From assembly GCF_004296335.1 (NCBI RefSeq), contig NZ_SGIU01000001.1, forward strand, positions 1,713,290 through 1,777,289: a stretch of 64,000 nt of DNA. Reading direction: 5' to 3'. This DNA comes from Flagellimonas allohymeniacidonis. GTDB taxonomy: Bacteria > Bacteroidota > Bacteroidia > Flavobacteriales > Flavobacteriaceae. Below are positions 60,901 through 64,000 of the stretch, piece after piece (position 1 is the stretch's first letter; the number at the start of each line of letters is the position of its first letter). The notes under the pieces are model-generated. The model was not told the DNA's origin and did no database searches. It worked only from the letters and a program-made list of their open reading frames with translations. The position numbers and the translations under genes were made by a program.

Positions 60901-62416
60901 TTCTATTGAAGACTTATCCCAGTTGATTTATGATTTAAAATCAGCGAATAGGGAAGCTCGCATCAATGTAAAATTGGTGTCAGAGGTGGGAGTAGGTACA
61001 GTTGCTGCTGGGGTTTCCAAAGCAAAGGCAGATGTTATTCTTATTTCCGGGTTTGATGGAGGTACCGGTGCTTCGCCTTTGACCTCTCTCAAACATGCCG
61101 GCCTTCCTTGGGAACTGGGTATTGCAGAAGCGCAGCAGACTCTAGTCCTAAATGATTTGCGAAACCGCATTGTTTTGGAGTGCGACGGACAGCTGAAAAC
61201 AGGTAGGGATGTAGCTGTGGCCTGTTTGCTTGGGGCCGAAGAATTTGGTTTTGCCACTGCTCCTTTGGTTGCTTCTGGATGTATTATGATGCGGGTGTGT
61301 CACCTAAACACATGCCCGGTGGGTATTGCCACCCAAAATCCAGAGTTACGTAAAAAATTCAAAGGCAAGCCCGAACATGTGGTAAACTATATGTATTTCG
61401 TCGCCCAAGAATTAAGGGAAATCATGGCCAACTTGGGCTTCAGAACAGTAAACGAAATGGTCGGTCAAGTGCAAAAACTCGACCGAAAAAAAGCTATTGA
61501 GCATTATAAGGCTGTAGGGATAGATTTGAGCCCTATTCTGTATCAGGTAGACGTTCCTAGGGGAACGAAATTCTACAATACCGAAAAACAGGAGCATTCC
61601 GTAACAAATTCCATTGAGTTCGATGTCATCGCCAAAGCACACCCCTCATTATTTAGAAAGGAAAAGACCACTTTGGATTTTCCAATCAAAAATACGGATC
61701 GCGCAGTAGGTGCTATTGTCAGTAATGAAATTTCTAAGATTTATGGGGAGGATGGCCTACCGGAAAACACACTAAAACTGAATTTTACAGGTTCAGCTGG
61801 GCAAAGTTTTGGAGCGTTTGCCACCAAGGGGCTGACCATGATTGTAAACGGAAATACCAATGATTATTTGGGAAAAGGGCTTTCAGGAGCCAAGTTGATC
61901 ATCAAAGTACCTTATAAATCGACCTTGCAACCAGAAAAGAATATCATCACCGGCAATGTGACCTTATATGGTGCAACTTCCGGTGAAGCCTATATCAATG
62001 GCAAAGCTGGGGAACGTTTCTGTGTTAGAAACTCGGGTGCAAAAGCCGTAGTTGAAGGTATTGGTGATCACGGTTGCGAGTACATGACTGGGGGAGTCGC
62101 TGTAATTCTTGGGGCTGTTGGTAGAAATTTTGGAGCTGGAATGAGTGGAGGAATTGCCTATGTATATGATGTCGACAATTCCTTTGAGAAAAAATGTAAT
62201 GGCGAAGCCTTGAACCTACTCCCTGTTGAGGAGGATCAAGACATCAAGGAGCTTCGAACCCTGATCGAAAACCACTACAACGCCACGTTAAGCCCAATAG
62301 CACAAAACATCTTGGAGAATTGGGAAAAAGATTTGCCCAAGTTCATCAAAGTGTTCCCAGAAGAATATCGCCAAGCACTTATTCGATTGGAAAAAGAAAA
62401 ATTGCAAACCTTATAA
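57908..62416 (+). CDS. gltB: Glutamate synthase, large subunit
   Basis: 1502 residues in the usual order. N-terminal glutaminase with catalytic Cys at about residue 19 (FEHDNCGAGFI), a central domain, the FMN barrel with iron-sulfur ligands (CIMMRVCHLNTCPVG, about 1125-1140), and the C-terminal beta-helix (GLSGAKLIIKVP, YMTGGVAVILG). It transfers the amide of glutamine to 2-oxoglutarate, giving two glutamates. The start is MMGLKKQ; the Cys would be exposed after removal of a pro-peptide of 18 or fewer residues, as in other GltB. gltD follows after eight bases. Confidence 0.96.
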   Translation: MMGLKKQGLYLPEFEHDNCGAGFICSLKGRKSNDIIHKALEILDKLEHRGAVSADGKTGDGAGILVDIPHDFFKEVCSFELPKPGDYACGNVFLPQKENQRDFCISTFEENLKNQGLQLLGWRDVPVNRSVPGRIAKETEPFVKQIFVGKGDALDDFQFNLKLFIARKITEHTIIESKLSQLQFFYLPSLSTKIIIFKGLLVPNDISKYYEDLLDPRVVTRLALVHQRFSTNTFPTWDLAQPFRYMCHNGEINTLRGNVSRMRSREELMQSDWFGEDIKKILPIVLPGKSDSASMDMVVELLLMTGRSLPEVMMMLVPEAWEKNTEMSATKRAFYEYNSCLMEPWDGPASIPFTDGNYIGAVLDRNGLRPSRYSVTQKGYVIMSSETGVVDLEPEDIEFHGRLEPGKMFLVNMEEGRIINDEEIKEAIAKKHPYQKWLKNNLVHLKDIAYNDCPVFYGEFPIATRTAAFGYTLEDINTIILPMAKNGKEPIGSMGSDTPIAVLSERPQLIYNYFKQLFAQVTNPPLDGIREELITDISLTLGSDHNIFEFSELHCRKLKIQNPVISKEDLDKIKNHDASPDYKVVSISMLYEINKGHNGLEEALESILQQASRAIDDGANIIILSDRMVSTEMAAIPALLGCSFVNSGLRSMGKRSKLSIIIESAEPREVHHFALLFGFGASAINPYLVNEIIGQQLEENNITEYTFDEAIKNYNKAVGKGILKVMNKIGISTLNSYRGSQLFECIGLNTKVVDKYFPNTPTRIQGIGLYEIEKEIAKRHKKAFKKQELAANLDLEIGGEYRWRRDGEKHMFNPLSIAKLQKAVRNNEPKTYKEYSELVNEQSKNLMTIRGLFEFSNFDPIPLEEVEPWTEIVKRFKTGAMSYGSISKEAHENLAIAMNRIGGKSNSGEGGEDSARFYKNQSGDWRNSAIKQVASGRFGVTSNYLTNAQEIQIKMAQGAKPGEGGQLPGPKVNPAIAKTRNSTPYVGLISPPPHHDIYSIEDLSQLIYDLKSANREARINVKLVSEVGVGTVAAGVSKAKADVILISGFDGGTGASPLTSLKHAGLPWELGIAEAQQTLVLNDLRNRIVLECDGQLKTGRDVAVACLLGAEEFGFATAPLVASGCIMMRVCHLNTCPVGIATQNPELRKKFKGKPEHVVNYMYFVAQELREIMANLGFRTVNEMVGQVQKLDRKKAIEHYKAVGIDLSPILYQVDVPRGTKFYNTEKQEHSVTNSIEFDVIAKAHPSLFRKEKTTLDFPIKNTDRAVGAIVSNEISKIYGEDGLPENTLKLNFTGSAGQSFGAFATKGLTMIVNGNTNDYLGKGLSGAKLIIKVPYKSTLQPEKNIITGNVTLYGATSGEAYINGKAGERFCVRNSGAKAVVEGIGDHGCEYMTGGVAVILGAVGRNFGAGMSGGIAYVYDVDNSFEKKCNGEALNLLPVEEDQDIKELRTLIENHYNATLSPIAQNILENWEKDLPKFIKVFPEEYRQALIRLEKEKLQTL

Positions 62417-62424
62417 TTCGTAAA

Positions 62425-63891
62425 ATGGGAAAGATTACAGGATTCATGGAGTTTGACAGGAAAGATGAAGCCTACGCTCCTGTTAAAAAACGAATTGGGA
62501 ACTATAAGGAGTTCACGATTCCATTGAAGGAAGAAGAACTAAAAAACCAAGGGGCCAGATGCATGGATTGTGGTATTCCCTTCTGCCATAGTGGTTGTCC
62601 CCTGGGAAATCTAATACCCGATTTCAATGATGCAGTTTACCGCGGAAAATGGGAAAAGGCCGCTAAGATTCTACACTCCACCAATAATTTTCCAGAATTC
62701 ACGGGAAGACTATGCCCCGCTCCCTGTGAAGAAGCTTGCGTATTGGGAATCAATGAAGATCCTGTTTCCATAGAAAATATTGAAAAAAATATCGTAGAGA
62801 CCGCATTCGAAAAAGGCTGGATCCAACCTGAACCTCCTTTCAAGCGGACCAGTAAAAAAGTAGCTGTTGTTGGATCTGGGCCAGCGGGACTTGCTGCGGC
62901 ACAACAACTAAATCGTGCAGGACACACCGTAACTGTTTTTGAAAGAGATGAAAAAATTGGGGGATTGCTTCGGTACGGTATCCCGGATTTCAAGATGGAA
63001 AAACATGTTATTGACCGAAGGCTGGAAGTCTTGGAAGCTGAAGGTATTATTTTCAAAACAGGCGTGCACATTGGTAAGGATGTAGATGCGACGGACTTAC
63101 AAAATCAGTTTGATGCTGTTGTGCTATGCGGAGGGGCAACTGTTAAAAGACCCCTTCGTATACCGGGTTCGGATTTGAAGGGAGTGATTCAAGCCATGGA
63201 TTTTCTACCTCAGAATAATAGAAAAGTAGATGGAATACCTTTTGAAGGTGAAGAAATCGACGCCAAAGGAAAAAATGTTATCGTTATTGGAGGTGGGGAT
63301 ACAGGTTCTGACTGCATTGGCACCTCTATTCGCCAGGGAGCCAAATCCGTTACGAACTTCGAAATTATGCCTAAAGCGACTCCAGAGCGTCCAGAAGAGC
63401 AGCCCTGGCCTTTCTGGCCCATGCGTTTGCGCACCAGTTCATCCCATAAGGAAGGTGCCGACAGGGTTTTTAGCATTTCCACAAAAGAATTTGTTGGTGA
63501 CAAGAATGGGAATTTGACAGGCTTGATTACGGCCGAAGTAGAGTGGGTCAAGGAACCCGGAAAGCGCCCAATTCTAAAAGAAGTTGAGGGGACAGAAAAA
63601 AAATGGGACTGTGATTTGGTACTATTGGCCTTAGGATTCACCGGTTCGGAGACCTCAATCGCTGCCCAACTAGGGCTAGATATGGATTCACGTACCAATA
63701 TCAAAGCATCAGCAAAAGATTACGCCTCCAATGTCCCTGGAGTGTTTGTTGCCGGTGATCAACGAAGGGGTCAATCACTAATTGTTTGGGCCATATCTGA
63801 AGGTAGGCAAGCTGCCCATCATGTGGACCGATATCTTATGGGAGAATCCAACTTGCCCCTTAAAGGTGAAGGGGATTTGCCTAGGATCTAA
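62425..63891 (+). CDS. gltD: Glutamate synthase, small subunit
   Basis: 488-residue flavoprotein that feeds electrons from NAD(P)H to GltB. N-terminal cysteines for 4Fe-4S clusters (CMDCGIPFCHSGCPLGN and CPAPCEEACVLG), FAD site VAVVGSGPAGLAAAQQL (about residue 150), NAD(P) site VIVIGGGDTGSDCIG (about 288), and GVFVAGDQRRGQSLIVWAI near the end. Start ATG 62425 gives the standard MGKITGFMEF N-terminus; the frame is open further upstream into gltB but has no reason to be used. Confidence 0.96.
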   Translation: MGKITGFMEFDRKDEAYAPVKKRIGNYKEFTIPLKEEELKNQGARCMDCGIPFCHSGCPLGNLIPDFNDAVYRGKWEKAAKILHSTNNFPEFTGRLCPAPCEEACVLGINEDPVSIENIEKNIVETAFEKGWIQPEPPFKRTSKKVAVVGSGPAGLAAAQQLNRAGHTVTVFERDEKIGGLLRYGIPDFKMEKHVIDRRLEVLEAEGIIFKTGVHIGKDVDATDLQNQFDAVVLCGGATVKRPLRIPGSDLKGVIQAMDFLPQNNRKVDGIPFEGEEIDAKGKNVIVIGGGDTGSDCIGTSIRQGAKSVTNFEIMPKATPERPEEQPWPFWPMRLRTSSSHKEGADRVFSISTKEFVGDKNGNLTGLITAEVEWVKEPGKRPILKEVEGTEKKWDCDLVLLALGFTGSETSIAAQLGLDMDSRTNIKASAKDYASNVPGVFVAGDQRRGQSLIVWAISEGRQAAHHVDRYLMGESNLPLKGEGDLPRI

Positions 63892-63910
63892 CAGAATATT
63901 CTAAATTCTT

Positions 63911-63937
63911 AAGAAAGCTCCTATGAGGAGCTTTCTT
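63911..63937 (+). terminator. Terminator after gltBD
   Basis: AAGAAAGCTCC pairs with GGAGCTTTCTT around a five-base loop, followed by T-rich sequence. It lies 19 nt past the gltD stop. Nothing more is recognisable up to the window end. Confidence 0.88.
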
Positions 63938-64000
63938 TCTTTGATAAGTCATCTGATTATCAATCTATGTGTCTCTACTTTATCAGCTGTAACCAATCGA

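Noticed and set aside
1-64000. CRISPR arrays, insertion sequences, prophage or integron signals
   Set aside because: No regularly spaced repeats, transposase or integrase motifs, or terminal inverted repeats were found; the two tRNA genes are not flanked by integration-like repeats.

Overview
The window comes from a member of the Flavobacteriaceae (phylum Bacteroidota), probably marine. The evidence is the gliding/type IX secretion genes gldJ and porV, a SusC/SusD pair, a NhaD-type Na+/H+ antiporter, the two-gene pyruvate dehydrogenase E1-alpha/E2 arrangement, and promoters of the Bacteroidota type (TAnnTTTG -7 element, little Shine-Dalgarno). I cannot name the genus from the sequence alone.

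Layout. 0-25.9 kb is mostly core genome: a UbiA-like membrane protein, gcvP, a FabH-like ketoacyl synthase, a methyltransferase and a glycosyltransferase; a lipoprotein metalloprotease interrupted by one in-frame TGA, followed by two small lipoproteins; a PafA-type alkaline phosphatase; an MlaE/MlaF lipid transporter pair; a DUF389 membrane protein; manC, a SprT-like protein, an SDR and an M28 peptidase; the pyruvate dehydrogenase genes, cdd and porV; then gldJ and murF on the other strand. 43.4-47.9 kb is a SusC/SusD uptake pair without accompanying enzymes. 48-64 kb is again housekeeping: queD, two tRNA-Val genes (GAC and UAC anticodons), folE, a glutathione peroxidase, folC, tonB-exbD-exbB, nhaD, an acyl-CoA dehydrogenase and gltBD.

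The most interesting part is 26.3-42.4 kb, a stress or quiescence block. It holds a ribosome hibernation factor, a TerB-like protein, a soluble PAS-LOV-like-PAS histidine kinase translationally coupled to a regulator that fuses a receiver domain to a Crp/Fnr protein, eight tandem double-domain universal stress proteins, thioredoxin, several small unknown proteins, a D-lactate dehydrogenase family enzyme and a cardiolipin synthase. Nine copies of a palindrome with core TGA-N6-TCA (typically ATGAC-N4-GTCAT) lie in front of the transcription units of this block. In all nine cases, and for a tenth promoter read divergently from one of them, the TA of a TAnnTTTG-like -7 element starts exactly 22 nt beyond the palindrome. 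This places the palindrome near -41, the class II activator position. I infer one regulon driven by the REC-Crp protein, with the kinase as its sensor. The gene content resembles in kind the DosR dormancy regulon of mycobacteria (universal stress proteins, hibernation factor, two-component system), although the regulator belongs to a different family. The signal is unknown; features of the kinase PAS domains suggest oxygen/heme or flavin redox as testable options.

All function calls rest on motifs and family knowledge read by eye; no database search was run.
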